Origin: Dactylosporangium sp. AC04546
Lineage (GTDB): Bacteria > Actinomycetota > Actinomycetes > Mycobacteriales > Micromonosporaceae
Reading direction: 5' to 3'
Assembly: GCF_022095675.1 (NCBI RefSeq)
Contig: NZ_JAHYSG010000043.1
Coordinates: forward strand, 27,544 to 91,543
DNA: 64,000 nucleotides
Part shown: piece after piece, positions 50,560 to 58,211 of the stretch
Position numbering within the stretch: the stretch's first letter is position 1
How the letters are laid out: each line of letters starts with the position of its first letter
Notes under the pieces: generated by a model
What the model was told of the DNA's origin: nothing
Database searches by the model: none
What the model saw: only the letters and a program-made list of their open reading frames with translations
Position numbers and translations under genes: made by a program

Positions 50560-51116
50560 GGCCGCCGGGGGTGCGGGTCGACGATCTCCCCCTCGACGAC
50601 CTCACCCTCGACCGCCTGCGCCCCGGCCGGACCGGCAGGGCCGCCAGGGCCGCCACGGGCGCCCGGGAAGTCGGGGGCGGGCTGGACCGGGTCGGCCCGC
50701 TGGGCCTTCACGAACCGGGGCCCGAACAGGTCACCGGCCGCGGCGGCGGAGATCCGCCGCTCGGTCGCACCCCGCACGCCGCGCCGGGCGAGGGCCCGCA
50801 CGGGCGGCAGGAGCAGCAGCAGCCCGGCGGCGTCGGTGATGAACCCGGGGGTGAGCAGCAGCAGCGCCCCGAGCAGGCCGGTGAGCCCGTCGCTGACCTC
50901 CGCGCCGGGCGGGCGGCCCTCGGAGACGGCGGCGCGGAACCGCCGCCACGCCCGCATCCCCTCACGGCGCAGCAGCAGCGCACCGACGAACCCGGTGGCG
51001 ATGCCGAGCAGCACCGCCCACGGCCACCCGATGGCCTGGGCGACCAGCACGAACGCGGTGATCTCCGCGATCACCAGCAGCAGGGTGCCGATCGCGGCCA
51101 GGACAAGCGGACGCAT
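50556..51116 (-). CDS. fxsA: FxsA-family membrane protein
   Basis: 186 residues. Four hydrophobic segments: LVLAAIGTLLLVIAEITAFVLVAQAIGWPWAVLLGIATGFVGALLL, then the family core DGLTGLLGALLLLTPGFITDAAGLLLLLPPVR. The ~70-residue polar C-terminus is Gly/Pro-rich and acidic at its end (EGEVVEGEIVD). FxsA of E. coli suppresses phage T7 exclusion by F plasmid; the cellular role in actinobacteria is unclear. First gene of a four-gene minus-strand set, 9 nt after the mannosyltransferase stop. Confidence 0.92.
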   Translation of the reverse strand: MRPLVLAAIGTLLLVIAEITAFVLVAQAIGWPWAVLLGIATGFVGALLLRREGMRAWRRFRAAVSEGRPPGAEVSDGLTGLLGALLLLTPGFITDAAGLLLLLPPVRALARRGVRGATERRISAAAAGDLFGPRFVKAQRADPVQPAPDFPGARGGPGGPAGPAGAQAVEGEVVEGEIVDPHPRRP

Positions 51117-51125
51117 GAACGAATA

Positions 51126-51938
51126 CTATCCGGCCGAATTACCCGGGCGATTTTTCGCCGGTCCGTTGCCGGCGACGACCCGCTTCACCGCCTGCCAGCG
51201 GGCGGCCATCCCCCACACGGTGACCCGCCACAACGCCTCACGGACGATCGACGAGCTCATCTTCGACTTGCCGCGCGCGCGTTCGGTGAACGTGATCGGC
51301 ACCTCAGCGACCCGGAACCCGTCCTTGTACGCCCGCCACGCCAGGTCGACCTGGAAGCAGTACCCCTGCGACGACACCGACCCCATCTCGATCTTGTCGA
51401 GGATCGGGGTCCGGTACGCCCGGTAGCCGCCGGTCGCGTCCCGCAGCGGCATGCCGAGGGCGAGCCGCACATACAGGTTCCCGGTGCGGGAGATCGCCTG
51501 GCGGTGCGCGGGCCAGTTGATGGTCTTGCCGCCCGGCACGTAGCGGGAGCCGAGGACGACGTCGTGCTCGGCGAGTTCGTCGAGCAGCCGGTCGAGTTCC
51601 TCGGGGGCGTGGGACCCGTCGGCGTCCATCTCCACGACGGCGTCGTAGTCCCGTTCCGCGGCCCACGCGAACCCGGCGGTGTAGGCGGCGCCGAGGCCCT
51701 GCTTGCCGGGCCGGTGCAGCACGTGCACGGCCGGGTCGGCGGCGGCGAGCTCGTCGGCGACGGCGCCGGTGCCGTCGGGGCTGTTGTCGTCGGCGATGAG
51801 CACGTCGACGGCGGGGACAGCGGTGCGGACCCGGTCCACGATGAGGCGGATGTTGTCGGCCTCGTTGTAGGTGGGGATGATGACGAGGACCCTGCCGACT
51901 CCGGGGTATTGATCCACGCCTCGGTCGGTTGTGCTCAC
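51126..51938 (-). CDS. ppm1: polyprenol monophosphomannose synthase (Ppm1 catalytic domain)
   Basis: 270 residues from GTG 51938, overlapping the Lnt stop (GTGA). GT2 fold: VLVIIPTYNEADNIRLIVDRV, VLIADDNSPDGTGAVADEL, AVVEMDADGSHAPEELDRLL (DxD), DVVLGSRYVPGGKTINWP, LRDATGGYRAYR and GYCFQVDLAWRAYKDGFRVAEVPITFTERARGKSKMS. It transfers mannose from GDP-mannose to polyprenyl phosphate. In mycobacteria Lnt and Ppm1 are one fused or adjacent pair, supporting lipoprotein acylation and mannosylation; the same order is kept here. Confidence 0.93.
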   Translation of the reverse strand: MSTTDRGVDQYPGVGRVLVIIPTYNEADNIRLIVDRVRTAVPAVDVLIADDNSPDGTGAVADELAAADPAVHVLHRPGKQGLGAAYTAGFAWAAERDYDAVVEMDADGSHAPEELDRLLDELAEHDVVLGSRYVPGGKTINWPAHRQAISRTGNLYVRLALGMPLRDATGGYRAYRTPILDKIEMGSVSSQGYCFQVDLAWRAYKDGFRVAEVPITFTERARGKSKMSSSIVREALWRVTVWGMAARWQAVKRVVAGNGPAKNRPGNSAG

Positions 51939-53638
51939 ACGTCCTCCTTGTTGCCCACTGTCGGGTTCGGATGTGCCCGCCGGTCGCGGCGGCGCATTTC
52001 GGCGCAGGCGGCCAGTCCGGCGAGGGCGGCCACCACGATCACGAACTCGGGAATCACGCCGAGTCTTGTAGCAAGCGTACGGGCTGTGCCGAGATGCAGC
52101 TCGGCGAGGATGACCGCCGCCTCATTGAATCTCGTCTCGCTCTGGGTGCCGCCGCGGGTGTCGGCGAACGCGGAGATACCCACCGTGGACGCCATGAGCG
52201 CGTCCCGGCCGTGCTCGACGGCCCGTAACCGGACCATCGCGAGCTGCTGACGTGCCTCGGACTCGTCGAATGTCGCGTTGTTCGTCTGCACGGCGAGCAG
52301 CTGCGCGCCGCCGTCGACGGTGTCGCGGACGATGTCGTCGTAGGCGACCTCGAAGCAGATGACGTCACCCACGACGGCGGGTCCGACGGTGAGCACGCCC
52401 GGCTCGGTGCCGGCGGTCATGTCGGTGACCCGGTCGACCTCCTTCGACACGATCCGGGCGATCCCGCGCAGTGGCATCCGCTCCGCGAACGGCACCGGGT
52501 GGCGCTTCGTGTACTGCGGGATCTCCGCCCCGACGGGCTGGTCGGGTGACCAGACGAGCCCGACGTTCTCGACGCCCTTCTCGGCGCTGGACAGCACGGC
52601 CCCGACGAGGATCGGCGCGCCGATGGCGTGCGCGGCCCGGTCGATGACGGCGGCGGCGTCACGGTTGCGCAGCGGGTCGATGTCGCTGGAGTTCTCCGGC
52701 CACACGACGAGGTCGGGCCGGCGGGCGAGCCCGGCGTTGACCTTCTCGGCGAGCTCGATGGTGGCGTTGGCGTGGTTGTCGAGCACGGCCCGCCGTTGGG
52801 CGTTGAAGTCCAGGCCGAGGCGGGGCACGTTGCCCTGCACGACCGCCACGTACACGGCGGGGCCGGTCGGGGCGTGCAGCGGCACGAGCCACCCGGCGAC
52901 GACCACGACCGCGGCGGCGACGGGCGCGGCCAGCAGCCACGGGCTCGGCCGCCACTTCACCCCGCCGGTCAGGCCGCGGATCACGCCGTAGGCGAGGAAG
53001 GCACCCGCGAGGGCCACGGCGAACGTGACGAGGGGCGCCCCGCCGAGCGCGGCGAGGCGCAGCAGCGGCGACTCGTCCTGACTGAACGCGAGCCGCCCCC
53101 ACGGGAACCCGCCGAACGGGGTGCGGTCGCGCAGCGCCTCCTGCCCGGTCCAGACGGCGGCGAGCAGCGGCACCCACGCCCACCGGGCCCAGCGGTGTCT
53201 GTACAGCAGTGGCGAGGTCCAGGCGGACGCGGCGCCGACGAGCCCGAAGTACAGTGTCTCGAGCCCCGACAGCAGCAGCCACGGCACGGCGCCGGTGTGC
53301 AGGTTGGTCCACGACAGCAGCGGGGTGAAGAACAGGGCGCCGGCGAGCGCGCCGAGCCCGAACGCGGCCCGTAGCCGCCGGCCGTGCACGGCGACGGCGA
53401 GCAGCGCGACGGAGATCGGCGCGGCCCACCACAGCCCGTAGGTGGGGAACGCGACGAGCATCGCCAGGCCGGCGACCGCGGCGGCGGCGAGCGCGGCCCA
53501 CCGCGGCAGCAGCCCCGGGCGGGGCGCGGCGGCGGCCGGCTCGGGCGCCCCCGTCACGGCCTGCGTCACGGGCTCTGGCTCCGGGACAGGCTCCGGGACG
53601 GGCTCCGCTTCGACCAACGTCACCTGCGCCATCCTCAC
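51935..53638 (-). CDS. lnt: apolipoprotein N-acyltransferase
   Basis: 567 residues (GTG 53638; ATG 53632 is an alternative). A Pro/Glu repeat tail (EPVPEPVPEPEPVTQ) precedes six to seven TM helices (WAALAAAAVAGLAMLVAFPTYGLWW, GFPWGRLAFSQ). The nitrilase-type domain has the catalytic Glu and Lys regions (LVVWPENSSDIDPL) and the Cys in VVGDVICFEVAYDD. A final TM helix follows (FVIVVAALAGLAACAEM). It adds the third acyl chain to lipoproteins. Coupled to Ppm1 by GTGA. Confidence 0.95.
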   Translation of the reverse strand: MRMAQVTLVEAEPVPEPVPEPEPVTQAVTGAPEPAAAAPRPGLLPRWAALAAAAVAGLAMLVAFPTYGLWWAAPISVALLAVAVHGRRLRAAFGLGALAGALFFTPLLSWTNLHTGAVPWLLLSGLETLYFGLVGAASAWTSPLLYRHRWARWAWVPLLAAVWTGQEALRDRTPFGGFPWGRLAFSQDESPLLRLAALGGAPLVTFAVALAGAFLAYGVIRGLTGGVKWRPSPWLLAAPVAAAVVVVAGWLVPLHAPTGPAVYVAVVQGNVPRLGLDFNAQRRAVLDNHANATIELAEKVNAGLARRPDLVVWPENSSDIDPLRNRDAAAVIDRAAHAIGAPILVGAVLSSAEKGVENVGLVWSPDQPVGAEIPQYTKRHPVPFAERMPLRGIARIVSKEVDRVTDMTAGTEPGVLTVGPAVVGDVICFEVAYDDIVRDTVDGGAQLLAVQTNNATFDESEARQQLAMVRLRAVEHGRDALMASTVGISAFADTRGGTQSETRFNEAAVILAELHLGTARTLATRLGVIPEFVIVVAALAGLAACAEMRRRDRRAHPNPTVGNKEDV

Positions 53639-53923
53639 GATCGGACATCATTCCTTCGGGCGACCCGCGGTCACCCGGGTATTCGCCGTGCGGCGCCAAT
53701 TATGCGGGCTGTGTCGCCCGGAAGTGGAATCGACAGGTCGCGACGGCGGGTGCCGGTGCCGGGCTGTGGCCGCCTCGTGTCCGGACCGCAACCTGCCGGG
53801 CCGTCACCAATCGGGCCGGTGACCTGCGAAGTGCCGGGATTCACCCGGACGTGAACCACCGGGTGGTCGGCGCCGGGTTCGTGGTACGCCGGCGGTACGC
53901 CAGCTGGGTGCGGAGCTGAATTC

Positions 53924-53947
53924 GGGGCGCGACCGAAGTCGCGCCCC
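53924..53947. terminator. perfect hairpin GGGGCGCGAC-CGAA-GTCGCGCCCC
   Basis: Ten-bp perfect stem with a CGAA tetraloop. Stable enough to act as a terminator in either direction in this genome. It separates the lnt promoter region from the unassigned stretch downstream of the lysine operon. Confidence 0.6.
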
Positions 53948-54278
53948 GCGCTCCCAGGCCCTTTGTCCGGCCGGTGCGGCAGTGACGTTCGTGCGCGGCC
54001 TTCGTTCCGGCTCGGCGCCGGGCTGGCTGCCCGTGGCGTGCCGTTGTCTACTGGTCGCGTGAGCCCCCCTGCCCTGACACCGGTGGATGACCGGTTCGCG
54101 GCCCCCGCCGACCCCCGCCCGCTGGACCTGGCGGCGTCTCACCGGTTGGTGTGGACGTCCGGCCAACTGACGTTGGGGAGAAGCGAACCGCGGTCATCCT
54201 TCCCGAAGTAGGACGCAAAGACGGTACGCGCACGCTCGGGGGGACTGTCAACCGCCCCCCGGGGTTGAATTCCTAGGG

Positions 54279-54297
54279 CGCGGCGTGTCGTGCCGCG
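54279..54297 (-). terminator. hairpin after the lysine operon
   Basis: CGCGGC-GTGTCGT-GCCGCG, a 6-bp perfect stem 25 nt downstream of the MutL-like gene stop on the minus strand. Plausible end of the kdd-mutL transcript; no T-tract. Confidence 0.4.
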
Positions 54298-54322
54298 TGT
54301 CGGCGCCGTTTCACCCTGCCGG

Positions 54323-55534
54323 TCACGGTCCGTGCAGGTGCCGTCGCAGGAGTGCGGCGGCGGCGTCCGGGTGGTCGGCGGCGAGGAGCCCGGCCGGTGC
54401 GAGGACGTAGTCGCGGTCGACGGCGACGTGGGGTGCGCGGGGCAGGGCCCACCCGCCGGCGTGGTCGTGGAGGGTCGGTGTGAGCGCCGCGGCGGCGGCG
54501 CGCGGTTCAGCATGACGGAAGACCCCGCCCGACGCCACGACCGACACGACGTTTCGCAGGTCGCGTCCCGCGCGGGCGTGACGGCGCACCGCGACGGTGC
54601 ACGCGACGGTGGCCAGCCCGAGCGGATGCTCCGCTCCTGAAATTTTCTCGGTGGTGGCCGCGGCGAGGATGCCGTCGACGTTCCACCGCACCCCCAGGTC
54701 GCCCTCCACGGTCCGGGAACGCCACAGCGTCCCCGCCACCGCGGTACCCGAGGTCTCGTCGGGGACGAGGGCCGAGTACACGTCGGTGGTGGCGCCGCCG
54801 ACGTCGACGACGAGGAGGTCCCCGGACAGCTGGTCGGCGTACAGGCCGACGCCGGTGAGGACGGCGTCGGGGGTGGCCGCGGAGACCATCCGCGCGAAGC
54901 GGGTGCCGCGGGAGAGGCGTTTGCCGCCGATGACGTGGCGCAGGAACACGTCCCGGATCGCGGTGCGGGCCGGGACGGGGTCGAGGACGCCGATGCGGGG
55001 CAGGACATTGCCGGTGGCGGCGACGGGCAGCCCGCGGGCGGTGAGCAGGTCGGTGACCTCGTCGCGGGCGTCGGCGTTGCCGGCGACGACGACGGGGACG
55101 CGCCAGCGGGCGGCGGCGAGGCGGCGGGCGTTGTGCAGGAGGGTGTCGGGGTCACCGCCGTCGGTGCCGCCGACGAGCAGCAGCACGTCGGGCCGGGCGG
55201 CGCGGACGGTGCGCAGCCCGTCGGGGGTCTGCCGGCCGGCGGCGACGTGCACGACGCGGGCCCCGGCGGACAGCGCGACGCGGTGCGCGGCGTCGGCGGA
55301 GACGAGCGCCTCCTGCCCGATGACGGCGAGCCGCAGCCCGCCCCCGGCCGACGAGCAGCAGTACACCCGCTGCACGGGCCCGCACCCGGCCAGGAGGGCG
55401 TCGACGCCGTCGAGGACGTCGGTGGCGGCCGTGGTGGGGTGGGTGGCGCTCGCCACGAGCGTGCCGTCGCCGACGTCGACGACGGCGAGTTTCGTGTCGG
55501 TCGACCCGACGTCGAGGCAGGCGACGAGCGTCAC
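54323..55534 (-). CDS. MutL-like ASKHA protein, probable reactivase/chaperone of lysine 5,6-aminomutase
   Basis: 403 residues from GTG 55534, coupled to kal by GTGA. ASKHA fold: phosphate-1 LVACLDVGSTDTKLAVVDVGDG, RPDVLLLVGGTDGGDPDTLLHN, phosphate-2 DLLVVDVGGATTDVYSALVPDET and ASGGVFRHAEPRAAAAAL. This is the glutamate-mutase MutL family, ATPases genetically tied to B12-dependent carbon-skeleton and aminomutases. In this operon its natural client is KamDE, whose cobalamin is inactivated during turnover. MutL homologues are usually ~460 residues; this one is a little short. ATPase reactivation is inferred. Confidence 0.85.
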   Translation of the reverse strand: MTLVACLDVGSTDTKLAVVDVGDGTLVASATHPTTAATDVLDGVDALLAGCGPVQRVYCCSSAGGGLRLAVIGQEALVSADAAHRVALSAGARVVHVAAGRQTPDGLRTVRAARPDVLLLVGGTDGGDPDTLLHNARRLAAARWRVPVVVAGNADARDEVTDLLTARGLPVAATGNVLPRIGVLDPVPARTAIRDVFLRHVIGGKRLSRGTRFARMVSAATPDAVLTGVGLYADQLSGDLLVVDVGGATTDVYSALVPDETSGTAVAGTLWRSRTVEGDLGVRWNVDGILAAATTEKISGAEHPLGLATVACTVAVRRHARAGRDLRNVVSVVASGGVFRHAEPRAAAAALTPTLHDHAGGWALPRAPHVAVDRDYVLAPAGLLAADHPDAAAALLRRHLHGP

Positions 55535-55917
55535 CGCGCGGGCACGACGACGGTGCCGGTCGCCGACGTCGCCAGGATCGGCGGGTCGAGCACCTCGGCC
55601 GCCGACGCCGACACGGACGGGGTGCCCCGGCACACGACGTGGCAGGTGAACTCGATCGTCCGGGACCGGTTCCCGACCCGGGTCACGACGGCGGTGACCT
55701 CGACGACGTCACCGGCCCGCACCGGCGCGTGGAACGTGACCGCCGAGTAGCCGGCGAAGAGGCCTTCGTCGCCGTCGGTGCGGATGCACACCTCGGTGGC
55801 GACGTCGCCGAACAGGGCGAGGCTGTAGGCGCCGTCGACGAGGTTCCCGGCGTAGTGGGCGTGCGAGTACGGCACGTACCGGCGGTGCACCACCCGCGTC
55901 CCGAGCTTGTCACTCAT
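55531..55917 (-). CDS. kal: hotdog-fold 3-aminobutyryl-CoA ammonia-lyase
   Basis: 128 residues from ATG 55917 (overlaps the kamE stop as ATGA). The start MSDKLGTRVVHRRYVPYSHAHYAGNLVDGAYSLALFGDVATE is close to the Kal/beta-alanyl-CoA ammonia-lyase hotdog family, followed by RTDGDEGLFAGYSAVTFHAPVRAGDVVEVTAVV and FTCHVVCRG. It removes ammonia from L-3-aminobutyryl-CoA to give crotonyl-CoA, the late step of lysine fermentation. Position inside the kam operon strongly supports this over a generic thioesterase. Confidence 0.87.
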   Translation of the reverse strand: MSDKLGTRVVHRRYVPYSHAHYAGNLVDGAYSLALFGDVATEVCIRTDGDEGLFAGYSAVTFHAPVRAGDVVEVTAVVTRVGNRSRTIEFTCHVVCRGTPSVSASAAEVLDPPILATSATGTVVVPAR

Positions 55918-56654
55918 CGCGCACCGACCGCGTGCACGGCGTGGACGAGGTACGAGGCGACCTCGCGGGGGGTGGTGCCCCGGCCGAAGATCCGGTCGAC
56001 GCCGAGCTCGGGGGCCATGAGCTCGTCGAAGCGGGGGCCGCCGACGACGAGCAGGGGCCGGCGGGCGGCGGGGAACGCCTCCCGGAACGCGGCCGACATC
56101 TCGCGGGTGTTGTGCAGGTGCGCGTCGCGCTGGGTGACGACCTGGGAGACGAGCACGGCGTCGGCCTTCTCGGTGCGGGCGTGTTCGACGAGGTCGGGGA
56201 CGGACACCTGGGCGCCGAGGTTCACCACGCGGCATTCCCGGTAGTACTCGAGGCCTTTCTCCCCGGCGATGCCTTTGACGTTGAGGATGGCGTCGATGCC
56301 GACGGTGTGGGCGTCGGTGCCGATGCAGGCGCCGACGACGACGAGCTTGCGGCGCAGCCGGGCCCGGATCGCGGCGTTGATCTCCTTGGCGGACAGCAGG
56401 GGGTAGTCGCGTTCGGCGACGACGACCTTGCCGGGTTCGACGAGGTGGTTGACCCGGCCGTAGACGACGTAGAAGGTGTGCTGCTCACCGATGGCGCGGC
56501 TGTGCACGACCATGGCCGGGTCGACGCCCATCTTCCCGGCCAGCTGCAGGGCGGCGCCCTCGCCGCGTTTGCCGGCCGGGAGGGGCAGGGTGAACGACAG
56601 CTGCACCATGCCGTCGCCGGTGGTGTCGCCGTAGGGTCGCACGACAGTGCTCAT
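55914..56654 (-). CDS. kamE: lysine 5,6-aminomutase beta subunit (B12-binding)
   Basis: 246 residues from ATG 56654, coupled to kamD by ATGA. The C-terminal Rossmann domain has the cobalamin motif GACIGTDAHTVGIDAILNVK: His116 (lower axial ligand) and, eleven residues on, Lys127. In the clostridial enzyme the pair is His133/Lys144, the latter forming the PLP imine, so the spacing is exactly kept. The N-terminal ~85 residues (MVQLSFTLPLPAGKRGEGAALQLAGKMG) match the OAM dimerisation domain. With KamD it moves the epsilon-amino group of (3S)-beta-lysine or D-lysine to C5. Confidence 0.95.
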   Translation of the reverse strand: MSTVVRPYGDTTGDGMVQLSFTLPLPAGKRGEGAALQLAGKMGVDPAMVVHSRAIGEQHTFYVVYGRVNHLVEPGKVVVAERDYPLLSAKEINAAIRARLRRKLVVVGACIGTDAHTVGIDAILNVKGIAGEKGLEYYRECRVVNLGAQVSVPDLVEHARTEKADAVLVSQVVTQRDAHLHNTREMSAAFREAFPAARRPLLVVGGPRFDELMAPELGVDRIFGRGTTPREVASYLVHAVHAVGAR

Positions 56655-58198
56655 GCGGTGCCCTCCAAGAGGTCCTGGGCGGGGTTGTAGTAGCCGGGTT
56701 CGCGGCGGGCGACGCCGTCGAGGCCCTTGCCGCGGTCGGCGGGGCGGCGCATGATCCCGAACGTGCCGTCGGCGATCGCTTCGAGCAGCCCCTCGTCGCG
56801 GATCTTCCCGAGCAGCTCGACGGCCTCCGCCAGTACCGTTGCCGCCCTTGTCCGGATGAACCGCCCGGGGGTGAAGTCCTCGTGCAGGTTGCCGGCCGCC
56901 TGCCGCACGTAGTGGACGTTCTGCAGCGCGATGTCCCGGTCCGACAGCCACGGCGTCACGACGGCCTCGGTCATCATCCCGACGAGGAGGATGCCCTGGC
57001 CGGTGAGCATCCCGGCGAGGTTGAAGAACCCGTTGAGCAGGTTGCCGCGGAACACGTCGCCGGTCATGTGCTTCGTCGGCGGCATCCACTTCAGCGGCGC
57101 GTCGGGGAACAGCTCCCGGGCCAGCAGCGCGTGGGCGAGCTCGAGCCGGAACGACTCGGGCAGGTCGGGGTTGATCTCGAACGCGTGGCCGAGGCCGAGC
57201 TGCCAGTCGTCGAGCCCGGCCTCGTGGGCGAAGTACTCGTTGAGCAGCTGCGACACGGTGACGGTGTGCGCGGCGTCGACAGCGTCGGCGGTGGTGAGGT
57301 AGTTGTCCTCGCCGGTGTTGATGATGATCCCGGCGCGGGCGTGGATCTGCCGGGAGAACCGCTGGTCGACGAACGTGCGGATGGGGTTGATGTCGCGGAA
57401 CAGGATCCCGTACATCGAGTCGTTGAGCATCATGTCGAGCCGTTCGAGACCGGCGAGGGTCGCGATCTCCGGCATGCACAGCCCCGACGCGTAGTTCGTC
57501 AGCCGCACGTACCGGCCGACCTCCCGCGACGTGTCGTCGAGCGCGGCCCGCATGAGCCGGAAGTTCTCCTGCGTGGCGTAGGTGCCTGCGAACCCTTCGC
57601 GGGTGGCGCCCTCCGGCACGTAGTCGAGCAGCGACTGGCCGGTGGAGCGGATGACGGCGATGACGTCGGCGCCGGCCCGGGCGGCGGCCTGGGCCTGGGG
57701 GATGTCCTCGTAGATGTCGCCGGTGGCGACGATGAGATACACCCACGGGGTGCGGGGCGGGTCGCCGTGGCGTTTGACGAGCCGCTCACGTTCCTTGCGC
57801 CGCTGGTCGATGCGCTGGATGCCTTTTCTGACGGCGCTCGCCGCCGCTTTTCGGACATTTCCGGCTTTCGCTGGTACTTCGAAACGCACGCTCCCGGCCG
57901 CCGCCTTCTGCGCCAGCAGCGTCAGATCGGCGTGACCCTCCCGGCGCAGCGCGTCGAAGACCGGCACCGCCACACCGTGGCCGAGGCCGACCTGGTCCCG
58001 CACCGCGTCGACGAGCCGGTTCACCCACGGGATGCCGTCCGGATCGGCGCCGGCGACCCCGGCCAGCCGCAGCACGGCCCGCTCCACCGACACCGTCGTG
58101 TGCTGCCGCGCCAGGTCCACGACCGGCTGCCCGGCCGCCGCCGCCAGCCGCCGCGCCTCGGCCACGACCGCGCTGTCGAGCCCGAGTTTCCCGCTCAC
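56651..58198 (-). CDS. kamD: lysine 5,6-aminomutase alpha subunit
   Basis: 515 residues from GTG 58198 (VSGKLGLDSAVVAEARRLAAAAG), matching the ~516 of clostridial KamD. Family segments: QHTTVSVERAVLRLAGV, TPWVYLIVATGDIYEDIPQAQAAARAGADVIAVIRSTGQSLLDYVPEGAT (PLP-site region of the TIM barrel), LTNYASGLCMPEIA, NDSMYGILFRDINPIRTFVDQRFSRQIHARAGIIINTGEDNYLTT and KWMPPTKHMTGDVFRGN. It binds AdoCbl and PLP together with KamE. Fourteen nt upstream ends the amidohydrolase gene. Confidence 0.95.
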   Translation of the reverse strand: MSGKLGLDSAVVAEARRLAAAAGQPVVDLARQHTTVSVERAVLRLAGVAGADPDGIPWVNRLVDAVRDQVGLGHGVAVPVFDALRREGHADLTLLAQKAAAGSVRFEVPAKAGNVRKAAASAVRKGIQRIDQRRKERERLVKRHGDPPRTPWVYLIVATGDIYEDIPQAQAAARAGADVIAVIRSTGQSLLDYVPEGATREGFAGTYATQENFRLMRAALDDTSREVGRYVRLTNYASGLCMPEIATLAGLERLDMMLNDSMYGILFRDINPIRTFVDQRFSRQIHARAGIIINTGEDNYLTTADAVDAAHTVTVSQLLNEYFAHEAGLDDWQLGLGHAFEINPDLPESFRLELAHALLARELFPDAPLKWMPPTKHMTGDVFRGNLLNGFFNLAGMLTGQGILLVGMMTEAVVTPWLSDRDIALQNVHYVRQAAGNLHEDFTPGRFIRTRAATVLAEAVELLGKIRDEGLLEAIADGTFGIMRRPADRGKGLDGVARREPGYYNPAQDLLEGTA

Positions 58199-58211
58199 CG
58201 CACCGTTCTCC

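Larger units (their letters stand above)
53639..54322. other. 684-nt stretch without a clear gene
   Basis: Contains two strong hairpins (listed separately) and one possible small plus-strand ORF from GTG 54059 to 54211 (50 codons, VSPPALTPVDDRFAAPADPR..., ending RSEPRSSFPK), for which I see no family or RBS. A short palindrome-rich block near 54240-54275 (GGGGACTGTCAACC, CCCCCGGGGTTGAATTCC) is unexplained. Nothing else was recognised; the 5' portion before 53920 probably contains the lnt promoter. Confidence 0.5.

Noticed and set aside
54200..54260. GGACGCAAAG at 54211 recalled the conserved core of the GEMM-I cyclic di-GMP riboswitch.
   Set aside because: The other required elements (GCAAACC, tetraloop and receptor in order) are not present on either side.
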